The position numbers and the translations under genes were made by a program. From positions 8,035,001-8,099,000 of the forward strand of contig NZ_JAUSZH010000001.1 of assembly GCF_030817355.1 (NCBI RefSeq): a stretch of DNA of 64,000 bases, written 5' to 3'. The notes under the pieces were generated by a model. The model searched no databases, had not been told where the DNA came from, and saw only the letters and a program-made list of their open reading frames with translations. Below, piece after piece: positions 16,835 through 25,756 of this stretch. The stretch is from Streptomyces sp. V1I1. GTDB lineage: Bacteria > Actinomycetota > Actinomycetes > Streptomycetales > Streptomycetaceae. Every line of letters starts with the position of its first letter. Within the stretch, counting starts at the first letter, position 1.

Positions 16835-17524
16835 CAGGACGGCCCCAACGGCGCCGGTAAGTCCACCTTGCTGCGCACGTTCTACCGGGCGCTGCGACCC
16901 ACATCAGGGAGGGTGCTGCCGGACGGCCAGGACGTCTGGCGGATGCCCGGCAAGCGCCTGGCGCGGCGGCTTGCCGCCGTACTGCAGGAGACCGCCGGGG
17001 AGTTCGAGCTCACTGTGTACGACGTGGTGGCCATGGGACGCACCCCGCACAAGCGGGCCTTCGCGGGTGACGACGCCGACGACCGCGACATCATCATGGG
17101 GTCGCTGGAGGAGTTTGACGTCGGCGCCCTGGCGAAGGCACCGTTCGACCGGCTCTCGGTCGGGGAGAAGCAGCGCGTGCTGATCGCCCGCGCACTTGCG
17201 CAGCGCACGGGGACGATGGTGCTGGACGAGCCGACCAACCATCTGGATCTGCGCCACCAGCTCGACGCGCTGCGGCTCGTCCGCAGGCTGGGAGTCACCG
17301 CCGTCGTCACCCTCCATGACCTCAACCTCGCTGCATCCTTCTGCGACCGGATCTGCGTGATGGACGGCGGCCGTGTGGTTGCCACCGGTACTCCCGCGCA
17401 CGTCCTCACGCCCGCGCTGCTGGCCGAGGTCTACCGCGTCGACGCCGCGGTGGCCGAGCACCCTCTGACCGGAGTCCCGCAAGTCACCCTGCTTTCCGGC
17501 GTCGAGTGGATCGGAAAGGAGTGA
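16835..17524 (+). pseudogene. FecE/FepC-like siderophore ABC transporter ATPase, N-terminally truncated
   Basis: Begins inside the Walker A loop (GPNGAGKST at 16841-16867) and runs through the Q-loop (LQETAGEFE), signature, Walker B (GTMVLDEPTNHLDL) and switch His (VTLHDLN) to a natural stop. The first 30-35 residues, including the first beta strands, were removed when the IS5-type sequence joined at about 16834. The signature reads LSVGEKQR, Val replacing the conserved second Gly of LSGGE. No permease or binding-protein gene remains nearby, so iron-siderophore import is lost here. Confidence 0.85.
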
Positions 17525-17594
17525 TTTCACATACGCCGGTGGCGCTGAAACCGCGAGGAAGGGTGCGTTGAACTGCGGTGATGTGCCCGCTGTG

Positions 17595-17626
17595 AGTCAC
17601 CAAGTCACCAAGTCACCAAGTCACCA
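17595..17626 (+). repeat. Tandem 8-bp repeat, four copies
   Basis: AGTCACCA is repeated exactly four times in the gap between the ABC fragment and the small DUF5988-like gene. It is a simple-sequence slippage tract, downstream (on the minus strand) of the DUF5988-like gene. No function is evident. Confidence 0.8.
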
Positions 17627-17661
17627 TCTGCGGCCGTCTGGGACCGTTCGGTGCATCCGCG

Positions 17662-17871
17662 TCACTCGGCGATGTAGGTGCGGTAGGTCCAACGGTAAAC
17701 AGGCATTGTTTCACCGTGCAGAGTGCGGTACTCGTGCGTGAACTCGAAGTGCTCGTAGGCGTTGTGGCGCAATATCTTGACCGGCTCTCCGCATCCTCCG
17801 GGTGGCAACACCCAGACTTGAGGAAGGTCGTCCGGGCCTCCTTGAAGAAGCACTAGATTCGATTGGTGCAT
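17662..17871 (-). CDS. DUF5988-like small protein
   Basis: 69 residues: NLVLLQGGPDDLP, then EPVKILRHNAYEHFEFTHEY and PVYRWTYRTYIAE. The pattern (GGP..LP, NAYEHFE, then Y/W-rich RTYIAE) matches the DUF5988 family of small proteins, often found in Streptomyces biosynthetic clusters. It lies 95 bases downstream of the PKS stop on the same strand and could be its third gene. The role of the family is unknown. Confidence 0.7.
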   Translation of the reverse strand: MHQSNLVLLQGGPDDLPQVWVLPPGGCGEPVKILRHNAYEHFEFTHEYRTLHGETMPVYRWTYRTYIAE

Positions 17872-17966
17872 GGCTCATGCCTCCAGCAGCCTGGGACGAG
17901 ACGGAGTGGATCAGCGTTGAAGGGCGAGCCGGGCGGACGAGCCGTCAGCGCGGCTCGCCTGCGGGC

Positions 17967-20900
17967 TTATGAACCGGCAGGGTCCTGGAGCGTGAGGCCC
18001 ATGTGGTCGGCGAGACCTGTGGCGAGTGCCGCCAGGGTCGGGTGCTGATAGACGAAGTTGGCGGCGACTTTGATGCCGAGACCGGTTTCCAGGCGGGTTC
18101 GCAGTTCCAGGGACAGCAGCGAGTCGAACCCCAGTGACTTCAGCGGAGTCTGCGGTTCGAGGGCGGTGTTTCCCAGCCGGAGCACCGCGCGGATGTGGTC
18201 GGCGATGTAGGCCTCGAGGGCGGTGCGTCGGGCAAGACCCGCCGGTATGGAGCTCAGCTCGGTGCGAATGTCGATGCTGTCGTCCTGCTCGGTGTTTCCG
18301 GACGGTTCCTCTGCGAGGAGGCTGAACAGGGACGAATGCCGGACCGCCGGGAGGATCCAGGTGTCCGGTTTCCCGGGGATCACGGCGGTGCGTGTGCGCT
18401 GGTGTACGAGGAGGGCGTTCAGCGCCTGGAGCCCCTTTTTCGTGGGGATGGTCTGGTACCCCCGTTCGGCGAAGTCGACGGCGGCCCCTGTCTCACCCCA
18501 CGCGCCCCAGTTCACGGAGAGTGTCGGCATGCCGCGGCCCGTCCGCCAGGTGGCGAATCCATCGAGCCAGGAGTTGGCGGCGGCGTAGGCACCTTGGCCG
18601 GGATTGCCCAGCAGGGAGGCCATGGACGAGAACACGACGAACCAGTCGGGGGCGTGAGTGGCGGTGGCTTGGTGCAGCCGCCACGCGCCGGTTGCCTTGG
18701 GATGCCACACTCGTAGGAGCTGGTCCTCGGAAATGTTGGTGACCGCGGCGTCGTCGAGGACCATGGCCGCGTGTATGAGGCCGCGCAGGGGCAGGCCGTT
18801 CGCGGTGGCGGCGGTCACGAGGCGTTCGGCGGTGCCCGGCTCGGCGATGTCGCCGAGCGCGACTGTGATCCGGGTCCCGTGGGCGCGCAGCTCCTCCAGG
18901 GTCCGTTCGGTGGACTCCGAGCCGGGCGAGCGGCCATTGAGGACGATGTGACCGGCGCCCTGTTCGGCGAGCCAGCGGGCTGTCGCGAGGCCGACACCCC
19001 GCAGTCCGCCAGTGACGATGTAGGCGCTGTCCGGGTGCACGACAGAGGGTCCTTCAGGGATCACGGCGGTCGTGTCGCCCCGGTCGGGGACGGTCAGGAT
19101 CAGTTTGCCGATGTGACTCGCACCCGCCATGAAGCGGAACGCCTCGGTGACCTCGGCCAGTGGGAAACTTCGGTGGGGCAGCGGCTTCAGACGTCCCGAG
19201 GCGACCGCGCTGAGCACCTCGCGGAGCACGGCGGTGAACACCTCTGACCGCTTGTGCTGGACCTCGATGAGGTCGACTGTGCTGAGGGTGATGTTGTGCC
19301 GGAACGGCGACAACCCGACGGACGTGTCGGAGAGGATGTCGCGCACCCCCAGTTCGACGAAACGGCCGAAGGGGCGCAGAGTTTCGAGCCCGGAGCGGAT
19401 CGCCGCGCCGGACAAGGAGTTGAGGACGACATCGACGCCCTCGCCCCCGGTGGCGGCGCGGGTCTGCTCGGTGAAGTGCAAGGACCGGGAATCCATGACG
19501 TGCTCGATTCCCATACCGCGCAGGTAGGCGCGCTTCTCCGCATTGCCGGCTGTGGCCAGTACCTCGGCCCCCAGCATCCGGGCGACGCCGATGGCGGCAA
19601 GCCCGGTCCCGCCGGTCGCGGAGTGGATCAGAACGCGTTCACGGGCGGTGAGTCGCGCCACGTGGCGCAAGGCGTACCACGCGGTGACGTACGCGGCGGG
19701 GAGCCCTGCCGCTGCGGTGGCGTCGATTCCGGCCGGTACGGGCGCGACGGCATGGACGGGCACGGTGACGAACGACCCGAACGCCCCGCCCCGCAGGTCG
19801 ACGGCCAGCACCGGGTCACCCACGCGGACGGCCGTGACGTCCGGCCCTACCGCCGTGACCGTCCCCGCGCACTCGAAGCCGATGCGGTACCTCGCGTCCT
19901 CGTCTGCGGAGAGAAGGCCCATGGCTGTCAGCACGTCCCGGAAGTTCACCGCTGCGGCACGCACGCGGAGTTCGACTTCCCCCGGCCCCGGGGCGGGCCT
20001 GTCGGTGACGGCGAGTTGGAGGGAGCCCAGATCGCCGAAGCGGCCGACTCGGAGCCGGAAGCGGTCCGTGCCGTAGCGCACGGGACGTGTGGTGGCCGTG
20101 TGGCGCTCGGTCTCCGTCAGCGGGGCGTAGTCCAGCCGGGCGATGTGGCGGATGCCGCCGCGCAGGGCGACCTCGTCCTCGGGACCAGCATTCAGCAGTT
20201 CGGCCGCCACGTCGTGCAGTGCCGCGTCGGCCGGGTCGGCGTCCAGATGGGTGGCGCGGACTTCGGGGTGTTCGTAGGCGAGGACGCGTACCACTCCGCG
20301 CAGTGCGCTCTGGCCGGGGTCGGCCGGCTCTGCGGGGTCGACGGTCTGGGCGCCACGGGTGACCACGAACAGACGAGGAGGTTCGGGGCAGCCGGAGACG
20401 GCGGCTTGCACGGTGTCGAGCAGCCGTCGGGTGCGTCGTAGTGCGCGCGCTGCCGGATCCCCGCCGTCGGCGGGTGGCGCGCAGAGCAGCACCACGGCGT
20501 CCGGGGGGCTGGGGTGGTCGGCCCAGCGGTCGACGAGTGCGTCTTTGAGCAGCCCGAGCGGGTGGTCGCCCACGGGGGTGTCGAGCACGTCGGTGGTCGC
20601 CCCTGCCATGTGCAGCATGACGGCCAGCGCCTGGGCGGAACCGTCTGCCTCACCGATGACGAGCCAGCTTCCCTGCGGGGTCGTCCCTTTCGTCTCCGGG
20701 AGCGCAGCACGTTGCCAGCGAGTCTCGAGGAACCAGCCGTCGACACCGGCTGCACCGGGCGCGCCATGGCGTACCAGCTGCAGGCTGTCAATACTGAGCA
20801 CGGGCTTGCCCGCCTCGTCCAGCAGACGGACGTGTCCGGTGACGCCGTCGGTCTTCTCCTCCACGACGCGGGCGTGACAGTACACGGCTGTCGTGGGGTC

Positions 20901-23900
20901 GCCGAGGATGCGTACTGCCTTGACCCCGACCGGAAGGACCAGGCCCTGGCCGTGCTCCCGGATCAGCCCCGCCACCAGCGCTTGCGCGCAGCAATCGACA
21001 AGGACCGGGTGGATACGCAGAACGTCCGGCGCCGGTGTGGCCGCCGCCGGTAACTCGACGCGGGCCCACACACTCTCCCCGTCGCGTGAGACCCGCAGGC
21101 TCATGATGCCGGTGAAGGCCGGGCCGTGTTCGATGCCGCGGGCGCGCATGCCCGCGTAGAGCGAGGCCGGGTCGAGGGCGACCGGGTGCTGCGCCGGCAG
21201 CGCCGTCAGCTTCGCCGTCAGCTTCGCCGTCGGCGGCAGCGGCGGTACGCCGACGTGGTGCAGCTCGGCGGTCGCCTGTCGTACCCAGCCTCCGTCTTCA
21301 CCTCGGCCGAAGATCTCGCACTCGGCGCGGTCCGGCGCGGTCACGGTCACGCTGGTGACCACCTCGGTGTGTGCGGACAACTGCAGCAACTCCAGGAACC
21401 GGACGTCGGTGACCTCAATTTCCTGTTCGGGCGCACCGAACACCTCACAGGCCACTGTCAGGGCGACGGCGCAATAGCCGGCACCGGGAAACACCGGATC
21501 CGCGTGCACCCGGTGGTCGGCCAGCCATGGCACCGCCGCGGTCCCCGCGTCTCCCCGCCAGTAGTGACGGACCTGTTCACCAGGGACCTCGGCGTGTGTG
21601 CCGGGCAGGCCGCCGCCAGTTCCCGCGGGAGCGTCCGCGAACGGGGCGACATCCGCCCAGTGACGTTGCCGGTCGAACGTGAGGAATGGTACGTCGGAGA
21701 GCTCCGCGTCCAGGTAGAGCTTGGACCAGTCGACATCGACGCCCGCGCAGTGCAGAGCTGCCAACTGGGTGCGGAACGTGGTCAGTTCCTCCTCCTCGCG
21801 GCGCAGTGTGGGCAGAACCACCGCGTTCTCGACGAGACGGGGCAGGCTGTCCGTGACGGAGCGGGTGACGACCGGGTGGGGAGAGACTTCGACGTAGACG
21901 TGGTGCCGGTCCGCGGCAGCTGCGGCGATCGCGGAGGCGAACCGGACGGGGTGGCGCAGGTTCGCGCACCAGTAGGCGGCGTCGAAGTCGGGAATCCGGC
22001 GTGGGTCACTCAGAACTGTCGAGTAGAACGGCACTCGGGGCTGCTCAGGTGCCAAGTCCGCCAGGGCCGTGCGGAGATCGGAGAGCAGCGGATCCACCTG
22101 GGGAGAGTGTGAGGCGACGTCCACGGCGATCAGATGCGCGGGGATGGCCCGCGACTCCCAGGCGGAAACCAGCCGTTCCACCTCTCGGGTCTCACCGGCG
22201 ACGACGGTTGAGCCGGGGGCGGCGAGGACTGCGACCGAGACAGCTCCGGAGGCGCAGGCGGTGTCGAGTTCAGCTTCCACCGCCGCCCGGTCCAGGCTCA
22301 CGGTCGCCATGGCGCCGGCACCCGCGATCCGGGTCAGCAGCGAGGACCGTCGGCAGATGACCCGGACGCCGTCGGCGAGCGTCAGCGCTCCGGCCACGAC
22401 CGCGGCCGCGACCTCACCCATGGAGTGGCCCACGACGGCAGCCGGTTCGACGCCATGCGCCCGCCAGAGGGCGGCCAGCGCGATCTGTACGGCGAACAGC
22501 AGAGGCTGCACCCGTGAGCATTCGGTCACCGGATCTCCCCTGGACACCATGTCGAGTACGGAGAAGCCGGCCTCGGCCCCGATCAGCGCGTCGGCTTCGG
22601 TCAGGGCCGCGGCGAAGACCGGTTCGTACTCCAGCAGAGTGCGTCCCATGCCGGCCCATTGCGAGCCCTGCCCGGAGAACACCCACACCGGGCGCCGGGA
22701 GACTCCGGCGGCCACTGCGCCGGACACCAGGCCCGGGTGAGCCTGTCCGGCCGCGAAGGACCTCAGGGCGCGGACGAGGTCATGGCGGGAGGCTGCCACC
22801 GCACCGAGGCGGCCGCGGCCCGCCGAGCGCCTCAGCGCGAGTGTGTGGGCGACGTCGCGCAGCGGCACGCTCGATCCGTCTCCCTCGAGCCAGTCGGCGA
22901 GCCGTTCCGCCGCCAACGGGAGCACCCTGGCGGACCCCGCGGGTACGAGAAAGACCTCGGGCGTCGTGCCCTCCGAAGGTGTGACAGGCCGATGGCTGGA
23001 GGCGGCGGCCGGTGCCTGCTCGAGTACGACGTGGGCATTGGTGCCGGAATATCCGAAGGATGAGACCGCCGCGAGCCGGGGGCTCGAGCGGGTGGGCCAC
23101 TCGGTCAGCCGGGTGGGCACGAAGAAGCGGGTTCCTTCGGCCGCGATGGCCGGGTTCCACTTTGTGAAGTGCAGATTGGGCGGGACGAGTCCGCGCTGCA
23201 GGCACAGCACGGCCTTGATCAGGCCGGTGATTCCGGAGGCGGGTTCGAGATGTCCGAGGTTCGTCTTGACCGATCCGAGCGCGCACCGGTCCGGGCCCAC
23301 GCCGTAGACCTGTGCCAGGCTCGAGAACTCGATCGGATCCCCGATCGGCGTGCCCGTACCGTGCGTCTCGATCAGCCCTACGTCCTTTTGGTCGGTCCCA
23401 GCACGTTCCAGTGCTTCCCGGAACAGGGCCTGCTGGGCGGCCGCCGAGGGGGCGGCCAGCCCGTCGGACCGGCCGTCCTGGTTCACGGCCGAGCCGCGTA
23501 TCACGGCGAGTACACGGTCACCGTCCCGCAGAGCGTCGGCCAGGCGTTTGAGTACGACGACACCGCACCCCTCACCGCGCACGAAGCCGTCCGCGGCGGC
23601 GTCGAACGTATGGCAGCGTCCCGTCGGCGACAGCATTCCCATCCGCGCGAAGGACCTCATCGTCCTGGATCCGAGGATGAGCGTGACGCCGCCGGCCAGG
23701 GCGAGGTCGCACTCACCGGACCCCAGCGCCCGGCATGCCAGGTGGAGTGCCACGAGCGATGAGGAGCATGCCGTGTCCAGCGCGACACAGGGACCGTGCA
23801 GCCCCAGGAGATAGGAGATCCGTCCCGCGGCGACGCAGTGACCGTTCGTCAGGAGCGAGCCCTCCAGCTCCAGCGGGTGCCCGGCGAGACCCTCGTAGAA

Positions 23901-24323
23901 GTCGTTGTAGCTGATGCCCAGGTACATCCCTGTGGAACTCCCGGTCAGCCGGTCGGGCGGCAGGCCCGCGTGTTCCAGTGCCTCCCAGGCCACCTCCAGA
24001 AGCAGCCGGTGCTGCGGGTCGAGCACGTCCGCCTCGCGACCGGAGACGCCGAAGAAGTCCGCGTCGAAGCCGGACACGTCCCGCAGGTAGCCGCCCTGTC
24101 GCGCCATCGGATTCCCGTTCCCGGACCTGACGCTGCCGTGATGAGCGCCTGATGCCCCGGACCCGGTACGACCGGCAGGAGGGTTCCCTACCGCATCCCG
24201 TCCGTCGGCCAGCAGTCGCCACAGTGCGGCTGGCGAATCGACATCGCCGGGGAGCCGGCACCCCAGTCCGACAACGGCGATGCGCTTGTGCTCTGCGCTC
24301 TCAGGGTGATCACGCTGGACCAT
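17967..24323 (-). CDS. Single-module fully reducing type I polyketide synthase (KS-AT-DH-ER-KR-ACP)
   Basis: 2118 residues; GGGGAGG stands 7 bases before ATG 24323. KS at about 14-440 is complete (DTACSSSL, HGTGTPIGDP, GSVKTNLGHLE). AT at about 545-825 has GHSMGE, and VASH in the specificity loop favours methylmalonyl-CoA over malonyl-CoA. DH at about 890-1180 has H936 but Ala for Gly in the first motif (HRVHADPVFP), with DCCAQ as its second. A structural KR-like insert precedes ER (about 1414-1746, HSATGGTGLAA) and KR (about 1764-1998; TGGLRGVG, SSM, AYAAANS, LDD of B type). ACP serine lies in LGFDSLLS. No thioesterase. Order and length match mycobacterial Mas/Pks5 enzymes that iterate to make methyl-branched acyl chains; iteration here is inferred. 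Confidence 0.93.
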   Translation of the reverse strand: MVQRDHPESAEHKRIAVVGLGCRLPGDVDSPAALWRLLADGRDAVGNPPAGRTGSGASGAHHGSVRSGNGNPMARQGGYLRDVSGFDADFFGVSGREADVLDPQHRLLLEVAWEALEHAGLPPDRLTGSSTGMYLGISYNDFYEGLAGHPLELEGSLLTNGHCVAAGRISYLLGLHGPCVALDTACSSSLVALHLACRALGSGECDLALAGGVTLILGSRTMRSFARMGMLSPTGRCHTFDAAADGFVRGEGCGVVVLKRLADALRDGDRVLAVIRGSAVNQDGRSDGLAAPSAAAQQALFREALERAGTDQKDVGLIETHGTGTPIGDPIEFSSLAQVYGVGPDRCALGSVKTNLGHLEPASGITGLIKAVLCLQRGLVPPNLHFTKWNPAIAAEGTRFFVPTRLTEWPTRSSPRLAAVSSFGYSGTNAHVVLEQAPAAASSHRPVTPSEGTTPEVFLVPAGSARVLPLAAERLADWLEGDGSSVPLRDVAHTLALRRSAGRGRLGAVAASRHDLVRALRSFAAGQAHPGLVSGAVAAGVSRRPVWVFSGQGSQWAGMGRTLLEYEPVFAAALTEADALIGAEAGFSVLDMVSRGDPVTECSRVQPLLFAVQIALAALWRAHGVEPAAVVGHSMGEVAAAVVAGALTLADGVRVICRRSSLLTRIAGAGAMATVSLDRAAVEAELDTACASGAVSVAVLAAPGSTVVAGETREVERLVSAWESRAIPAHLIAVDVASHSPQVDPLLSDLRTALADLAPEQPRVPFYSTVLSDPRRIPDFDAAYWCANLRHPVRFASAIAAAAADRHHVYVEVSPHPVVTRSVTDSLPRLVENAVVLPTLRREEEELTTFRTQLAALHCAGVDVDWSKLYLDAELSDVPFLTFDRQRHWADVAPFADAPAGTGGGLPGTHAEVPGEQVRHYWRGDAGTAAVPWLADHRVHADPVFPGAGYCAVALTVACEVFGAPEQEIEVTDVRFLELLQLSAHTEVVTSVTVTAPDRAECEIFGRGEDGGWVRQATAELHHVGVPPLPPTAKLTAKLTALPAQHPVALDPASLYAGMRARGIEHGPAFTGIMSLRVSRDGESVWARVELPAAATPAPDVLRIHPVLVDCCAQALVAGLIREHGQGLVLPVGVKAVRILGDPTTAVYCHARVVEEKTDGVTGHVRLLDEAGKPVLSIDSLQLVRHGAPGAAGVDGWFLETRWQRAALPETKGTTPQGSWLVIGEADGSAQALAVMLHMAGATTDVLDTPVGDHPLGLLKDALVDRWADHPSPPDAVVLLCAPPADGGDPAARALRRTRRLLDTVQAAVSGCPEPPRLFVVTRGAQTVDPAEPADPGQSALRGVVRVLAYEHPEVRATHLDADPADAALHDVAAELLNAGPEDEVALRGGIRHIARLDYAPLTETERHTATTRPVRYGTDRFRLRVGRFGDLGSLQLAVTDRPAPGPGEVELRVRAAAVNFRDVLTAMGLLSADEDARYRIGFECAGTVTAVGPDVTAVRVGDPVLAVDLRGGAFGSFVTVPVHAVAPVPAGIDATAAAGLPAAYVTAWYALRHVARLTARERVLIHSATGGTGLAAIGVARMLGAEVLATAGNAEKRAYLRGMGIEHVMDSRSLHFTEQTRAATGGEGVDVVLNSLSGAAIRSGLETLRPFGRFVELGVRDILSDTSVGLSPFRHNITLSTVDLIEVQHKRSEVFTAVLREVLSAVASGRLKPLPHRSFPLAEVTEAFRFMAGASHIGKLILTVPDRGDTTAVIPEGPSVVHPDSAYIVTGGLRGVGLATARWLAEQGAGHIVLNGRSPGSESTERTLEELRAHGTRITVALGDIAEPGTAERLVTAATANGLPLRGLIHAAMVLDDAAVTNISEDQLLRVWHPKATGAWRLHQATATHAPDWFVVFSSMASLLGNPGQGAYAAANSWLDGFATWRTGRGMPTLSVNWGAWGETGAAVDFAERGYQTIPTKKGLQALNALLVHQRTRTAVIPGKPDTWILPAVRHSSLFSLLAEEPSGNTEQDDSIDIRTELSSIPAGLARRTALEAYIADHIRAVLRLGNTALEPQTPLKSLGFDSLLSLELRTRLETGLGIKVAANFVYQHPTLAALATGLADHMGLTLQDPAGS

Positions 24324-24403
24324 GGGAAACCTCCCCCTCCCGTCCGTCAGACGGGTCCGGATCGAAACACACTGTGGAATGGCCGTGCACGGGTCGGGTT
24401 TTC

Positions 24404-25756
24404 TCAGCGCTGCTGAGCGGCGTCCGGGCTTCCCAGCAGGACCGCGCTCTTCACACCGCCGATCTGGTAGGTGAAATTCAGCGCATGATGGAAGTCGAGA
24501 GAACGGGTGCGCACACCAGGGACCGGATCGAATACGAGACCGTCGGCCGGCTGCTCACAATTCGCCGTAGGACATACCTCGCCCCGCTCCATCATGAGGA
24601 GGGTCAGCGCCACTCCGAGGCATCCCGCCGGGGCTCCGTTGTGGCCGAAACAGCCTTCCTGGGACGTCATGAGCAGCCCGGCCGCGGCCGAGCCGTACAG
24701 GTGTCTGACCGCATTGACTTCAAAGGCGGTGACGACGGCGTCACCGTCGCTGCCGCCGTGAATGTAGGGCACCTGCTCGATGGACCATCGGTCCCCGAGG
24801 CATGCACGGACGGCGGCCACGAGCCCCATTCCACTCTCGTCGCTCGCTAGCGGGTTGGCGAGCCCGTCGCGAGTAGTGGCCTGTGCGAGAATCTGGCCGT
24901 ACGCGTGAGCGCCACGTCGATGTGCGTGGTCCCGGCTTTCCAGGACCAATGTCACTGAACCCTCGCCGTAGTTCACGCAGTCCGCACGCCGGTCGTACGG
25001 CCGCATAAGGCGGTCGAACGACGGAAGGAGCGCGGGTTTGCCGGCCGACCGGATGGACGTGTTCGCTTGCTGAGCCACACGTAACAGGCGCTGTGCGTTG
25101 CGGACCAGACCGACGTTGAAAACGTCGACGCCGGTCACCACCGCAATGTCCACCACGCCATCGGCAATCATGTGGCGGGCATTTCCGAGCTGGACGGCGG
25201 ACGACGCACAACCGCAGGACACCGTGTAGCAAGGACCGGTGGAGCGGGTCACCGCTCCCTGCACCAGGGCGACATCGGATGGAGAAACGGCCAGTTCGGT
25301 GCCGATGAAGAGATCCATCGCCTCCAGGGCGCTGATCGTTTCAGGGTCGGCCCGGAGGACCGCCTGGTAGCTGCCCACTTGGGCATCCACCCCGCCCCGC
25401 CCGGCCAGAATTGCCGCGGCTGTCAGATCTCCCGCGTACGGGTTCAACTCGGCATCCATGCACGCCTCTGCCAGTGAGACCAGGCCGAACCGATGCGCGG
25501 CGGTGAAGTGAGCGGAGAAAACCCCCGGGAATTCGGGCAGACGTTCCTCGAACATGGCGTCGGAAAGGTGCACCGGGCCGTGATAGACACCGTCACGTAA
25601 GAGACATGAACGTCCGTGCGAGGCGATGTCCCAGACTTCCTCCGCGGTGAAAACGGGCCGGCCCTCACCCGGCAGGCAGAACCCCATGCCGGTAACCACG
25701 ACATCCCGCGCACTCGCGCCCGCACTTGCTCGAGTTGTCATAGCTCGACCGCTCAT
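24404..25756 (-). CDS. Standalone FabF-like ketosynthase with altered active site
   Basis: GGAGG stands 7 bases before ATG 25756, giving 450 residues; it is 80 bases upstream of the PKS and probably co-transcribed. The thiolase fold is clear: VVVTGMGFCLPG, nucleophile region SCGCASSAVQLG (Cys about 183), first His in IHGGSDGDAV (about 333), second His in GCFGHNGAPAG (about 370). The Lys normally five residues before that His is Glu, and the usual HGTxTPxxD is HGGSDGDAV. It keeps Cys-His-His but lacks the conserved Lys, so it may transfer or condense acyl chains in an unusual way, for example priming or releasing the PKS chain. It is not a chain-length-factor type, since Cys remains. Confidence 0.88.
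   Translation of the reverse strand: MSGRAMTTRASAGASARDVVVTGMGFCLPGEGRPVFTAEEVWDIASHGRSCLLRDGVYHGPVHLSDAMFEERLPEFPGVFSAHFTAAHRFGLVSLAEACMDAELNPYAGDLTAAAILAGRGGVDAQVGSYQAVLRADPETISALEAMDLFIGTELAVSPSDVALVQGAVTRSTGPCYTVSCGCASSAVQLGNARHMIADGVVDIAVVTGVDVFNVGLVRNAQRLLRVAQQANTSIRSAGKPALLPSFDRLMRPYDRRADCVNYGEGSVTLVLESRDHAHRRGAHAYGQILAQATTRDGLANPLASDESGMGLVAAVRACLGDRWSIEQVPYIHGGSDGDAVVTAFEVNAVRHLYGSAAAGLLMTSQEGCFGHNGAPAGCLGVALTLLMMERGEVCPTANCEQPADGLVFDPVPGVRTRSLDFHHALNFTYQIGGVKSAVLLGSPDAAQQR

Noticed and set aside
19254..20441. A 395-codon plus-strand frame within the PKS
   Set aside because: Antisense shadow of the ER and linker domains; Gly/Arg/Val-rich without structure.
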